The notes beneath the pieces were generated by a model. It was not told where the DNA came from, made no database searches, and saw nothing but the letters and a program-made list of their open reading frames with translations. From the NCBI RefSeq assembly GCF_005222785.1, contig NZ_STGH01000002.1, forward strand, positions 434,001 through 498,000: 64,000 bases of DNA, given 5' to 3'. Position 1 is the first letter of the stretch. Every line of letters starts with the position of its first letter. Positions 26,712-37,375 of this stretch are shown here, one piece after another. This DNA comes from Rhodobacter sp. SY28-1 (lineage in GTDB: Bacteria; Pseudomonadota; Alphaproteobacteria; Rhodobacterales; Rhodobacteraceae). The position numbers and the translations under genes were made by a program.

Positions 26712-27596
26712 ATGTCCGTTCTCGTCAACAAGAACACCCGCGTCATCTGCCAGGGCTTCACCGGCTCGCAGGGTACCTTCCACTCCGAACAGGCCATCGC
26801 CTACGGGACGCAAATGGTCGGCGGCGTGACCCCCGGCAAGGGCGGGACCGAGCATCTCGGCCTCCCCGTCTTCGACAGCGTCCATGAGGCTGTGGCCAAG
26901 ACCCAAGCCGATGCCACTGCGATCTACGTCCCCCCGCCCTTCGCCGCCGACTCGATCCTGGAAGCCATCGACGCCGAGATCCCGCTGATCGTCTGCATCA
27001 CCGAAGGCATCCCGGTCCTCGACATGATGAAGGTCAAGCGAGCCCTCATCAACTCGAAGTCCCGCCTGATCGGCCCGAACTGCCCCGGCGTCCTGACCCC
27101 CGGCGAATGCAAGATCGGCATCATGCCGGGCTCGATCTTCTCCAAGGGCTCGGTCGGGGTTGTGTCGCGCTCCGGCACCCTTACCTATGAGGCCGTGAAA
27201 CAGACCACCGACGTCGGCCTCGGCCAATCCACCGCCGTTGGCATCGGCGGCGACCCGATCAAGGGCACCGAACACATCGACGTGCTCGAGATGTTCCTGG
27301 CCGACCCCGACACCCACTCGATCATCATGATCGGCGAGATCGGCGGTTCGGCGGAAGAGGACGCCGCCCAGTTCCTCGCGGACGAAAAGAAGAAGGGCCG
27401 CTGGAAGCCCACCGCCGGTTTCATCGCCGGCCGCACCGCCCCCCCCGGTCGCCGCATGGGCCACGCCGGGGCCATCGTCGCCGGCGGCAAGGGTGACGCG
27501 GAATCGAAGATCCAGGCCATGCTCAGCGCCGGGATCGTGGTGGCCGACAGCCCGGCGGGCCTCGGTGAAGCCGTGCTGAAGGCGATCAAGGGCTAG
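26712..27596 (+). CDS. sucD: Succinyl-CoA synthetase alpha subunit
   Basis: A 294-residue subunit with the CoA-binding Rossmann half ([17 protein letters not shown]) and the phosphorylated catalytic His H251 in [29 protein letters not shown] and SRSGTLTYE are also conserved. It pairs with SucC in the cytosol. A glycosyltransferase ATG begins one base after the stop, so in this genome the sucCD message continues into a sugar-transferase gene rather than sucAB. Confidence 0.97.
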   Translation: MSVLVNKNTRVICQGFTGSQGTFHSEQAIAYGTQMVGGVTPGKGGTEHLGLPVFDSVHEAVAKTQADATAIYVPPPFAADSILEAIDAEIPLIVCITEGIPVLDMMKVKRALINSKSRLIGPNCPGVLTPGECKIGIMPGSIFSKGSVGVVSRSGTLTYEAVKQTTDVGLGQSTAVGIGGDPIKGTEHIDVLEMFLADPDTHSIIMIGEIGGSAEEDAAQFLADEKKKGRWKPTAGFIAGRTAPPGRRMGHAGAIVAGGKGDAESKIQAMLSAGIVVADSPAGLGEAVLKAIKG

Positions 27597-27597
27597 C

Positions 27598-28725
27598 ATG
27601 GGACAGGACGGACAGATTGGGGTCGTGACCGGAACGCTCACTTGGGCGCTTTGTGTCTCGACCTACAACCGCGTCGACCTGCTCGAGGTCTGCGTGCGCC
27701 ATGCGCTTGCCCAGACCCGCCTGCCCTCCGAGATCGTCATCGTGGATGCCAGCCCAGACTGGGACGGCAACAGCCGCCGGATCGTCCCCATGGCCGAGGC
27801 TGCCGGCGTGCCTATCCAATACCTGCCCGCCCCGAAGAAGTCGCTTCCCGCCCAGCGCAACCATGGCATCAAGGCCGCCTCGGCCGATATCCTGTTCCTG
27901 ATCGACGACGACGCCTTCCTGCACAGCGATTGCGCCGAAGCCATCATGGCGGTCTACGAGGCCGACCGCGACCAGCGCGTCGCGGCGGTCTCGGCCAGCG
28001 ATGCCCCGCTGACAGGCGCCGATGGCCCAGCCGCGGGCGTGGCCGCCGCCGGAAAGACCGGCGCGTCCAAGGCCCGGCTGACCGAAGTCATCCTGTCGCG
28101 CTCAAGTCTGGCGCGCTTTCTCTGGGTCGAGCTTCTGATGATGTCGGCCGACCGCGTGTTCATTCCTTACGATGGCCGCTGGCACGTCCCGGACGAAGCA
28201 ACCGTGGCCGCCAGCGGCCTGGGTCCGATCCATGCGGTGAAGACAATCGGTGGCTATCGCATGACGGTCCGCCGCGCGATGGCGCTGGCGGAACCCTTCG
28301 ACAACGACCTGCTCGCCTATGCCTCGGCGGAAGACCTGGATGCGACCTATCGCTTCTCCCGCCATGGCTGGATCGTTCAGGCGCAGGACGCCAGAATCTA
28401 CCATCACGAGGCGATGGCCGGGCGGCTGAAGCGTGAACAATCGACCATGCTGGGCGTTCTGAACGTAGCCTTCCTGCTGCGAAAGCACTCGAACACGCCA
28501 GTCAGAAGCATGATCCAGTTCTACGTGATGCTCCTGCGCCGCCTGAACGCCGAGTTTCTCAAAGACCTGTTGTCGCGGCGCTGGGCGTTCCGGCAGTTCC
28601 GTACCATGTGTGCGGCGGTCCCGGTCACGTTGGGCATCATGCGCCAGGACCGGTCCACCCTTGGCCCATACTATGCCCCAATCCAGCGCCGGGTGCTGGG
28701 CCTCCCGCCACTCTCGCAGCCATGA
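27598..28725 (+). CDS. Glycosyltransferase family 2
   Basis: A 375-residue GT-A enzyme: WALCVSTYNRVDLLEVCVRHALAQT as the nucleotide-binding start, EIVIVDASPDW, KSLPAQRNHGI and FLIDDDAF with the DxD motif near residue 104. YASAEDLDATYRFSRHGW is the typical acceptor-side ED motif. No transmembrane helix is obvious. It follows sucD by one base, with the ribosome site inside sucD, so expression follows the suc promoter. Possible role: O-antigen or capsule synthesis (inference). Confidence 0.82.
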   Translation: MGQDGQIGVVTGTLTWALCVSTYNRVDLLEVCVRHALAQTRLPSEIVIVDASPDWDGNSRRIVPMAEAAGVPIQYLPAPKKSLPAQRNHGIKAASADILFLIDDDAFLHSDCAEAIMAVYEADRDQRVAAVSASDAPLTGADGPAAGVAAAGKTGASKARLTEVILSRSSLARFLWVELLMMSADRVFIPYDGRWHVPDEATVAASGLGPIHAVKTIGGYRMTVRRAMALAEPFDNDLLAYASAEDLDATYRFSRHGWIVQAQDARIYHHEAMAGRLKREQSTMLGVLNVAFLLRKHSNTPVRSMIQFYVMLLRRLNAEFLKDLLSRRWAFRQFRTMCAAVPVTLGIMRQDRSTLGPYYAPIQRRVLGLPPLSQP

Positions 28726-28841
28726 CCCGCCCCTCAACCCTCTGACGTCCGCAACCCGCCTCTTCCGTTCCTCAACTCCGGCGAATTTCCTCATGATCGA
28801 CCAATCGCCCATCGCCGCCATCGCCGCACCTCGCGGCGGCG

Positions 28842-28860
28842 GATCCGGCAGCGCCGGATC
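28842..28860. terminator. Hairpin between convergent glycosyltransferase genes
   Basis: Perfect 8-bp stem GATCCGGC/GCCGGATC with a 3-base loop, between genes ending at 28725 (+) and 28958 (-). The rest of the 230-bp gap shows no gene. Confidence 0.55.
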
Positions 28861-28957
28861 GGCCGGGTCGGTCTGTGAGGTTCCTGCCGGTCCGCCGCAG
28901 CTCTGCTGCCAGCGCCTCACGATTGTCGGCGGCAGCGACAGTCCCTCCTGCTCCGCC

Positions 28958-30142
28958 TCAGTCGGTCGCAAGCGCCTCGTAGACCCGCGCCGTGAGCTTG
29001 GCCGAGTCGAAGTCATCGACTGCCTTTTGCCGCGCCGCCAAGCGTATGCCCGCAGCCAGCCCCAGCGTCCCGACCAACCGGCGCAGCGCGTCGGTCAGCG
29101 CCGTGATATCGCCGGGCGGGACCAGAAGGCCCTGCTTGCCGTCCTCGATCATGTCGGGCGTCCCGCCGACGCGCGAGCAGATCACCGGCAGGCCAGTTGC
29201 CATGGCCTCCATGACCGACACCGGCGCGGCCTCGCCCAGGCTTGCCAGTACCTTGATGTCGCACCTCTGCATCAGCGCCGCCACCTCGTCCCCGGAAAGC
29301 GGGCCGAGCAGCTGCACCGCATCCTCCAGCTGCAACCGGGCGATTGCCTCGCGGATCTCGGTTTCGGCTTGTCCGCTACCGGCGATCAGGTAGCGCAGGT
29401 CATAGCCTTCGTCGCGCAGGCGGCGGACAGCTTCCAGAACCTGGACATGGCCCTTTCCGGGATGCAGCCGCGCGATCGTGCAGAGGGTCCAGGTATCGCC
29501 CGGTGCGCGATCCGGGCGCTCCACCCAGCCGAACCGGTCGATGTCGATGCCCATGGACAACGCCGAGACGGGACGCCCCGGACAAAGATCGGCAATTTCC
29601 GCGGCCAGGGCCCGGGTCACCGCAAAGATATGACGGGCGTTCTCGCCCTTGAGGGTGATGTCCCCGCCCCAGTCCTGGGTCGCACCATGGAGGGTCAGGC
29701 TGTAGGGCAGCGCGCAGGCGCGTTCGGCGATGGCGGCGACATGGGCAGCGTCGCCGAAGGAATGCAGATGGACCAGATCCGCGTTGCGCGCCTTGGCCAG
29801 CCTGATCAGCCGCGCGGCGCTGGGCAACAGGACCAGACGGCGCAACCAGCCGCGCATCCCGCCAGCCCTGGCACGCGCCAAGTAGCGCAGCATCCTCAGC
29901 GTTTGCACCGGATGCAGCACGAGATAGCCAAGATCACCAGCGGCGGGCGGGAACAGCGTCTCGAACTCACCGCCGGCGCGTGTCAGGATCGCCTCGGAAA
30001 AGTATTGCGGCGCCGGGCGGCGCGTGGAGACAAAGCCGACCCTCACGCCAAGCGCGGCAAAATCGCGTCCCTGGTCAACGATATAGGTCTGCCACGGCGC
30101 CGGAAACTCGGCGGAAAGGACAAGCAGGCTTTTTATCGGCAT
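28958..30142 (-). CDS. Glycosyltransferase family 4 (GT-B)
   Basis: A 394-residue GT-B protein: LLVLSAEFPAPWQTYIVDQ start, HLHSFGDAAHVAAIAERA in the acceptor half, CTIARLHPGKGHVQVLEAVRRL at the domain hinge, and the C-terminal E-x7-E signature EAAPVSVMEAMATGLPVICSRVGG that binds the nucleotide sugar. This is typical of exopolysaccharide glycosyltransferases. It is oriented against sucCD and sucAB, and so separates them into two transcription units. Confidence 0.88.
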   Translation of the reverse strand: MPIKSLLVLSAEFPAPWQTYIVDQGRDFAALGVRVGFVSTRRPAPQYFSEAILTRAGGEFETLFPPAAGDLGYLVLHPVQTLRMLRYLARARAGGMRGWLRRLVLLPSAARLIRLAKARNADLVHLHSFGDAAHVAAIAERACALPYSLTLHGATQDWGGDITLKGENARHIFAVTRALAAEIADLCPGRPVSALSMGIDIDRFGWVERPDRAPGDTWTLCTIARLHPGKGHVQVLEAVRRLRDEGYDLRYLIAGSGQAETEIREAIARLQLEDAVQLLGPLSGDEVAALMQRCDIKVLASLGEAAPVSVMEAMATGLPVICSRVGGTPDMIEDGKQGLLVPPGDITALTDALRRLVGTLGLAAGIRLAARQKAVDDFDSAKLTARVYEALATD

Positions 30143-30312
30143 GAGAACGACCTGAAAAAAGGAATCCGCAGTGGTATGGCCCGTAGATCAAATGGCGCCT
30201 ACCACATTGAAACACTTCTGTTAAGCAGCGATTTCCCTGTCGGGGCGCTGCTCGTCAAGACGTCAGAAAGTCCCCAGCCGGCCCGCGATTGCCAGAGGAA
30301 TGGAGCCAGAGC

Positions 30313-33282
30313 ATGACCGATCAATCCCCGAACGCCCAGTTCCAGGCATCCTCCTTCATGGATGGCGCCAATGCCGATTACATAGACCAGCTCGCGGCGC
30401 GCCATGCCGCCGATCCGGCTTCGGTCGATCCGCAATGGGCCGAATTCTTCCGCGCCCTCGGCGACAGCGAGCTTGACGCCAAGCGCGCCGCTTCCGGCCC
30501 CTCCTGGGCGCGTGCCGACTGGCCGCCCCAGCCGGCCGACGACCTGACCGCCGCGCTGACCGGCGAATGGGCCGCACCCCCTCCGGCCAAGGAAGCCAAA
30601 GCCGCCGGCGCGAAGATCGCCGCCAAGGCCGCCGAGGCGGGCGTCCAGCTGTCCGACGAACAGATCCAGCGCGCCGTCCTCGATTCCATCCGCGCCCTGA
30701 TGATCATCCGCGCCTACCGGATCCGTGGCCACCTCGCCGCCGATCTCGACCCGCTCGGCCTGGCCGAGCGCGGCAGCCACCCGGAACTCGATCCGGCCTC
30801 CTACGGCTTTGCCGAAGCTGACATGGACCGCCCGATCTTCATCGACAACGTGCTGGGCCTGACCCACGCCTCGATGCGCCAGATCATCGACATCGTCCGG
30901 CGCACCTACTGCGGCACCTTCGCGCTGCAGTACATGCACATCTCCGACCCCGAGCAGGCCGCCTGGCTGAAGGAACGGATCGAAGGTTACGGCAAGGAAA
31001 TCGCCTTCACGCGCGAAGGCCGCAAGGCGATCCTCAACAAGCTGGTCGAGGCCGAGGGCTACGAAAAGTTCCTTCATGTCAAATACATGGGCACCAAACG
31101 CTTTGGCCTTGACGGGGCCGAGGCGGTGATCCCCGCAATGGAACAGATCATCAAGCGCGGCGGCGCGCTGGGGGTGAAGGAAATCATCATCGGCATGCCG
31201 CACCGGGGCCGCCTGAACATCCTCGCCAACGTGATGCAAAAGCCCTACCGGGCGATCTTCCACGAATTCCAGGGCGGCAGCTACAAGCCCGAGGACGTCG
31301 ATGGCTCCGGCGACGTGAAGTACCACCTCGGCGCCTCCAGCGACCGGGAGTTTGACGGCAACAAGGTCCACCTGTCGCTGACCGCCAACCCCTCGCACCT
31401 TGAAGCGGTGAACCCGGTGGTGCTGGGCAAGGTCCGCGCCAAGCAGGACCAGCTGAACGACACGGCTGAACGCATCGCGGTCCTGCCGATCCTCCTGCAT
31501 GGTGACGCGGCCTTCGCCGGTCAGGGCGTCGTCGCGGAATGCCTGCAACTGTCGGGCATCAAGGGCCACCGCACCGGCGGCTGCATCCACATCATCGTCA
31601 ACAACCAGATCGGCTTCACCACCGCCCCGGCCTTCAGCCGCAGCTCTCCGTATCCCACGGACATCGCCCTGATGGTCGAGGCGCCGATCTTCCACGTCAA
31701 CGGCGACGACCCCGAGGCCGTGGTCCACGCCGCCAAGGTCGCGACCGAGTTCCGCCAGAAGTTCCACAAGGACGTGGTCATCGACATCTTCTGCTACCGC
31801 CGCTTCGGTCACAACGAAGGCGACGAGCCGATGTTCACCAACCCGGCGATGTACAACCGCATCCGCAAGCAGAAGACCACGCTGCAGCTCTACACCGACC
31901 GCCTCGTCGCCGACGGCCTCATCCCCGAAGGCGAAATCGAAGACATGAAGGCCGCCTTCCAGGCCCGCCTGAACGAGGAATTCGAGGCTGGCAAGGCCTT
32001 CCTGCCGAACAAGGCCGACTGGCTGGATGGCCGCTGGAAGAACCTCCAGACCAAGGACCTGAACAACTACCAGCGCGGCGAAACCTGGATCAAGCCCGAG
32101 ACCCTGGCCGAGATCGGTGCCGCGCTGACCCGCGTCCCGGACGGCTTCGACATGCACAAGACCGTCGCGCGCCAGCTGGACGCCAAGAAGGAAATGTTCG
32201 CCAAGGGCCAGGGCTTCGACTGGGCCACGGCCGAGGCGCTGGCCTTCGGCTCGCTCCAGACCGAAGGCTTTGCCGTGCGCCTTTCGGGGCAGGATTGCAC
32301 CCGTGGCACCTTCTCGCAGCGCCACTCCGGCTGGATCGACCAGACGACCGAGGAACGCCACTATCCCCTGAACCACATCCGCCCCGGCCAGGCGCGGTAT
32401 GAGGTCATCGACTCGATGCTGTCCGAATACGCCGTCCTCGGCTTCGAATACGGCTACTCGCTGTCCGAACCGAACGCGCTGACCCTCTGGGAAGCCCAGT
32501 TCGGCGACTTCGCCAACGGCGCGCAGATCATGATCGACCAGTTCATCAACTCGTCGGAATCGAAGTGGCTGCGGATGTCGGGCCTCGTGATGCTCCTGCC
32601 GCACGGCTACGAAGGCCAGGGCCCGGAGCACTCCTCCGCCCGTCTGGAACGCTTCCTGCAACTCAGCGCCGAGGACAACTGGATCGTCGCCAACTGCACG
32701 ACCCCGGCGAACTACTTCCACATCCTGCGCCGCCAGCTGCATCGGACCTACCGCAAACCGCTGGTCCTGATGACGCCCAAGTCGCTCCTGCGGCATCCGA
32801 TGGCGATCAGCCGGGCCGAGGATTTCACCGACGGTTCCACCTTCCACCGCGTTCTCTGGGACGATGCGCAGAAGGGCAACTCGACCCTGAAGCTGAAGGC
32901 CGACGACAAGATCAAGCGCGTCGTCCTCTGTTCCGGCAAGGTCTACTACGACCTTCTCGCCGAACGCGACGCGCAAGGGCTGGAGGACACCTACCTCCTC
33001 CGCGTCGAACAACTGTACCCGGTGCCCACGATCTCGCTGACCCAGGAACTCGGCCGCTTCCCCAAGGCCGATTTCGTCTGGTGCCAGGAGGAACCCAAGA
33101 ACCAGGGCGCCTGGTCCTTCATCGAGCCCGAGATGGAGGTGATCCTGACCAAGCTGCGCGGCAAGGCCACCCGGATGTCCTACGCCGGCCGCAAGGCCAG
33201 CGCCTCGCCCGCCACCGGCCTCGCCTCCCGCCACAAATACGAACAGCAACAACTCGTCGCCCAGGCCCTGGGCCTGAACTGA
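30313..33282 (+). CDS. sucA: 2-oxoglutarate dehydrogenase E1 component
   Basis: A 989-residue thiamine-diphosphate enzyme decarboxylating 2-oxoglutarate. Domain order: N-terminal SucB-binding segment ([19 protein letters not shown]), a short linker rich in Ala/Lys, then the ThDP core with [23 protein letters not shown], the [14 protein letters not shown] and [10 protein letters not shown] motifs, and the C-terminal transketolase-like half ([27 protein letters not shown]-type region). ATG 30313 is chosen because GGAG lies 7 bp before it and the N-terminus then matches the family. SucB follows 22 bp downstream. Confidence 0.97.
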   Translation: MTDQSPNAQFQASSFMDGANADYIDQLAARHAADPASVDPQWAEFFRALGDSELDAKRAASGPSWARADWPPQPADDLTAALTGEWAAPPPAKEAKAAGAKIAAKAAEAGVQLSDEQIQRAVLDSIRALMIIRAYRIRGHLAADLDPLGLAERGSHPELDPASYGFAEADMDRPIFIDNVLGLTHASMRQIIDIVRRTYCGTFALQYMHISDPEQAAWLKERIEGYGKEIAFTREGRKAILNKLVEAEGYEKFLHVKYMGTKRFGLDGAEAVIPAMEQIIKRGGALGVKEIIIGMPHRGRLNILANVMQKPYRAIFHEFQGGSYKPEDVDGSGDVKYHLGASSDREFDGNKVHLSLTANPSHLEAVNPVVLGKVRAKQDQLNDTAERIAVLPILLHGDAAFAGQGVVAECLQLSGIKGHRTGGCIHIIVNNQIGFTTAPAFSRSSPYPTDIALMVEAPIFHVNGDDPEAVVHAAKVATEFRQKFHKDVVIDIFCYRRFGHNEGDEPMFTNPAMYNRIRKQKTTLQLYTDRLVADGLIPEGEIEDMKAAFQARLNEEFEAGKAFLPNKADWLDGRWKNLQTKDLNNYQRGETWIKPETLAEIGAALTRVPDGFDMHKTVARQLDAKKEMFAKGQGFDWATAEALAFGSLQTEGFAVRLSGQDCTRGTFSQRHSGWIDQTTEERHYPLNHIRPGQARYEVIDSMLSEYAVLGFEYGYSLSEPNALTLWEAQFGDFANGAQIMIDQFINSSESKWLRMSGLVMLLPHGYEGQGPEHSSARLERFLQLSAEDNWIVANCTTPANYFHILRRQLHRTYRKPLVLMTPKSLLRHPMAISRAEDFTDGSTFHRVLWDDAQKGNSTLKLKADDKIKRVVLCSGKVYYDLLAERDAQGLEDTYLLRVEQLYPVPTISLTQELGRFPKADFVWCQEEPKNQGAWSFIEPEMEVILTKLRGKATRMSYAGRKASASPATGLASRHKYEQQQLVAQALGLN

Positions 33283-33304
33283 CCTCGAAGACCGGAGAAG
33301 ACAA

Positions 33305-34561
<1,257 letters not shown>

Positions 34562-34605
34562 GGGACAACCTAGTCAGAGGTTTACAGGCATTTTTGGAGA
34601 AGAGA

Positions 34606-34953
34606 ATGCGACTACGATTAGCGCTCACCTTCACTCTGGTTCTTGTGTCCAGCGTGAACGCGCAAACACTAACTTGTTCAACCGACTCCTTGGGCATCAC
34701 GCGGTGCAGTGATGGGACGACGTACTCGACTGATAGTTTAGGTATAACCCGTGATAACCACGGCAATACTTGGTCGACGGATTCCCTAGGCATAACCAGG
34801 GGCAGCGACGGAAGCACCTATTCAACAGATAGCCTCGGCATCACGCGGGACAATCAGGGCAATAGTTGGAGCACAGATTCCCTAGGTATCACGCGAGGCA
34901 GCAACGGAACGACCTGCTCAACAGATTCCCTTGGAATCATGCGCTGCTACTAG
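34606..34953 (+). CDS. Secreted protein built from six 16-residue tandem repeats
   Basis: A 115-residue protein. Residues 1-19 form a signal peptide (MRLRLALTFTLVLVSSVNA). The mature part is six copies of [CYW]STDSLGITR followed by a variable xxxGxx segment: five full 16-residue units and a last one ending in RCY. Cys occur only in the first and final units, which suggests a disulfide closing the array. GGAG lies 6 bp before ATG 34606. The DNA is clearly less GC-rich than its neighbours, so it may be acquired. The function is unknown to me. Confidence 0.8.
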   Translation: MRLRLALTFTLVLVSSVNAQTLTCSTDSLGITRCSDGTTYSTDSLGITRDNHGNTWSTDSLGITRGSDGSTYSTDSLGITRDNQGNSWSTDSLGITRGSNGTTCSTDSLGIMRCY

Positions 34954-34975
34954 CTGCCAGAAAGTCACCTCTCCT

Positions 34976-34992
34976 CCCCTCGCTGCGAGGGG
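34976..34992. terminator. Hairpin after the repeat-protein gene
   Basis: Perfect 7-bp stem CCCCTCG/CGAGGGG with a 3-base loop, 23 bp after the stop at 34953 and 38 bp before the next start. Possibly a terminator that insulates the inserted gene. Confidence 0.5.
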
Positions 34993-35029
34993 CGGGGAGC
35001 AACCGGCCTAACCCAGCAGGAGCCCCCAA

Positions 35030-35269
35030 ATGACCCAACTCCTGATCCAGACCTCCGCCCCCGACTACGCCGCCTGGAAATCCGCCTTCGACGCCGAGGC
35101 CGAGAACATCGCCGCCGCCAGCCTCAACACACTGCAAATCTGGAAGGGCGACCAGAACGCCATCCTCGTCCTCTTCGAGGTCCACAACCGCAAGAACGCC
35201 GAAGCCTGGCTCGCCAAGCAATCCGCCCTCGGCCACGCCCTCACCGCGCAATTCCTGCAAACCGCATGA
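35030..35269 (+). CDS. Small alpha/beta-barrel-type protein (ABM-like)
   Basis: A 79-residue protein: MTQLLIQTSAPDYAAWKSAFDA, then LQIWKGDQNAILVLFEVHNRKNAEAWL. The pattern strand-helix-strand-strand-helix resembles dimeric ferredoxin-like barrel proteins (antibiotic-biosynthesis monooxygenase-like). No catalytic residues can be pointed out. CAGGAG precedes ATG 35030. Its stop overlaps the next start as ATGA. Confidence 0.6.
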   Translation: MTQLLIQTSAPDYAAWKSAFDAEAENIAAASLNTLQIWKGDQNAILVLFEVHNRKNAEAWLAKQSALGHALTAQFLQTA

Positions 35270-35727
35270 CCCACCGCGCCGCCCTCACGACCCCCGTAGG
35301 GTGCGCCACAGCGCACCGTCCGACCCTGCGCCTCCTCGCCGCCCTCCTCCTCCTCGCCACCCCCGCCGCCGCCCAGGTCATCCCCACCGGCACCCCCGCC
35401 GCCGACATCCTTCTCTCCCAGGCCATCGCCGAACACCGCGTGTTCCTGACCTGCTCCGCGCTCGACCCCGCCACCCACGCCCAGATCGCGGAAAACTGGC
35501 AGCGCGACGTCACCGCCGCCGCCGCAATCCTGACGGCGAACCAGGTCCCGCCCGAGGCCGTCACCGCCTTCACCACCGCCGCGCAGCCGGAGAACTTGAT
35601 GCCCGCCCCCGACACCCCCTGGGCCCAGGTCAAGACCCTCTGCGAGACCCAGCCCGACTGGCAGCAGCGCTACTACCAGTTCAACCTCACCATCCTCGAA
35701 CTCAAGCTTCCGGCGGCCTTCGAATGA
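35266..35727 (+). CDS. Small secreted protein of unknown function
   Basis: A 153-residue protein. The hydrophobic LRLLAALLLLATPAAAQ (about residues 21-37) is a signal peptide, preceded by an unusually long n-region. That n-region (VGCATAHRP) is encoded by a copy of the dispersed GTAGGGTGCGC-CACA-GCGCACC repeat, so the repeat may have inserted in the gene's 5' end. Mature part: two Cys, LLSQAIAEHRVFLTCSALDP and a C-terminal YYQFNLTILELKLP helix. The ATGA overlap with the upstream gene supports this start. Confidence 0.6.
   Translation: MTHRAALTTPVGCATAHRPTLRLLAALLLLATPAAAQVIPTGTPAADILLSQAIAEHRVFLTCSALDPATHAQIAENWQRDVTAAAAILTANQVPPEAVTAFTTAAQPENLMPAPDTPWAQVKTLCETQPDWQQRYYQFNLTILELKLPAAFE
35296..35317. 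repeat. Dispersed inverted repeat GTAGGGTGCGC...GCGCACC (copy 1, inside a CDS)
   Basis: GGGTGCGC and GCGCACC form a stem around a short CACA-type loop. A related copy is at 47681-47700 in an intergenic region. This one sits in frame in the 5' part of the gene at 35266. Confidence 0.55.
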
Positions 35728-35803
35728 CCCGCACAGCCCCGCTCTTGACATGTGTCCCGCTCCGCCCTCCGGTAGCCGGGACCCAAACGACCCGGAGAGC
35801 CTG

Positions 35804-37372
35804 ATGTTCATCCCCGCCAAGGGCCTCGACTATCGCGAATTCCTCGACGCCCTGCACGCGCAACTGCGCTTTGACTGGTATCTTGAGATTGGCTCGCAGA
35901 CCGGCCGGTCGCTGGCGAAATCCCGCAGCCCCTCCATCGCCGTGGACCCGCAGTTCCGCATCAAGTACGACGTCGCCGGCAACAAGTCGCAGCTGCACCT
36001 CTACCAGCAAACCAGCGACGACTTCTTCGCCGACGGCCACCTGAAGACCCTGAAAGCCAGGCCCGGCTTCAGCTTCCTCGACGGGATGCACCTCTACGAA
36101 TACCTCCTGCGCGACTTCATCAATGCCGAGGCCGCAGGCACCCCCAAATCGGTCATCGCGCTGCACGACTGCTGCCCCTTCGGCCACGGCATGACCACGC
36201 GCGACCTCGACAACATCCCGCGCGGCGCCTGGACGGGTGACGTCTGGAAACTGATCCCGATCCTGCAGGAATACCGCCCTGACCTCACGATCCAGGTCCT
36301 CGACTGCGCGCCCACCGGGTTGGTCGTCGTCTCGAACCTCGACCCGAAGAACAAGGCGCTGACCAAGGCCTATGACGAAATCCTGAGCCGCTTCACCGAC
36401 CTGACCCTGGCCGACTATGGGGTCGAAAAGTTCTACGCCAGCTTCACCTACGTCGACCCGGTGAAACTCGCCAACGACGGTTTCCAGACCTTCCGCCCCG
36501 CCGCACGGGAATACATCCCGGCCGAAAAGCCCCTCGTCGCCGCAACGACCCTCGCTCCCGCGGAACCGGTGAACACCCAGAAAACCACCGTCCACAACGT
36601 CGACCTCTACTCCGGCCACCGCGTGCTGCGCGACTTCGGCAACGACCTTGCGCGCTGCATCTCTGCGCCCCTGTCGGAACCCGTCGACGTCTATGTCGGC
36701 GTCCATGTCATTGACCGCCCGCTGGATACCGGGCGCTTCAGGATCGGCATCCAGACCGAGCAATACCTCGACAAGACCGGCCAGCCGATGTGGCGCATCC
36801 CCAAGGAACGCTTCCGGCAAAGGCACGCGACCTTCTACGATGTCCTCCTCGACTTCAGCGCCGACAACGCCCCCGCCTATGACTTCCTGCCCGAAGATCT
36901 GCGCGCCAAGGTCCTGTTCGGCCCGCACATCTTCCCCGAAGCCCCCATCACCCCCGATTTCCAACCCACCCCGCCGGTCTTCTTCGGCGCGCTGAACGAC
37001 CGCCGCCGGACGCTCCTCGCGGACCTCCAGGCGAAAGGCCCCATTGAGGTCGCCCCCCACGGCACCTTCGGCCGTCCGCTGGATGCGCTGATCGCGAAAC
37101 AGGGTGCCGTCCTGAACCTGCACTTCCGCGAGGGCACCTATTCCGAATACCCCCGCTTCCTGAAAGCCTACCTGCGCGGCAAGCCCGTGGTCTCGGAACC
37201 GCTCGCCCCACCACTGCAGTCTGACTTGCACTATTTCAACCTTGAAGCCCAGCTTACGGCCCAGAAGACCGAGAAGATTTTCGAGAATCTTGCATCCTTC
37301 GCCGCCCAGCACAGCTTCCAGGCCTTCCTGCAAGCCGCCCTCGATCGCGCCCGGATGCGCAAGGCGGGCTGA
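35804..37372 (+). CDS. Methyltransferase-like / glycosyltransferase-like two-part protein
   Basis: A 522-residue protein. Residues 1-200 look like a class I methyltransferase of the Methyltransf_24 style: YLEIGSQTGRSLA (motif I), SIAVDPQF, FSFLDGMHLYEYLLRDF and VIALHDCCPFG. The second half, from about residue 250, contains CISAPLSEPVDVYVGVHVID and FFGALNDRRRTLLADLQ, and FREGTYSEYPRFLKAYLRGKPVVSEPL near the end, reminiscent of GT-B C-terminal domains. GGAG precedes ATG 35804. It is likely a fused glycan-modifying enzyme. A glycosyltransferase gene follows 3 bp later. Confidence 0.65.
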   Translation: MFIPAKGLDYREFLDALHAQLRFDWYLEIGSQTGRSLAKSRSPSIAVDPQFRIKYDVAGNKSQLHLYQQTSDDFFADGHLKTLKARPGFSFLDGMHLYEYLLRDFINAEAAGTPKSVIALHDCCPFGHGMTTRDLDNIPRGAWTGDVWKLIPILQEYRPDLTIQVLDCAPTGLVVVSNLDPKNKALTKAYDEILSRFTDLTLADYGVEKFYASFTYVDPVKLANDGFQTFRPAAREYIPAEKPLVAATTLAPAEPVNTQKTTVHNVDLYSGHRVLRDFGNDLARCISAPLSEPVDVYVGVHVIDRPLDTGRFRIGIQTEQYLDKTGQPMWRIPKERFRQRHATFYDVLLDFSADNAPAYDFLPEDLRAKVLFGPHIFPEAPITPDFQPTPPVFFGALNDRRRTLLADLQAKGPIEVAPHGTFGRPLDALIAKQGAVLNLHFREGTYSEYPRFLKAYLRGKPVVSEPLAPPLQSDLHYFNLEAQLTAQKTEKIFENLASFAAQHSFQAFLQAALDRARMRKAG

Positions 37373-37375
37373 CGG

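Noticed and set aside
34680-34940. Regular 48-bp direct repeats that could suggest a CRISPR array.
   Set aside because: The repeats are in frame, encode 16-residue protein units, differ at synonymous sites and have no spacers of unique sequence.
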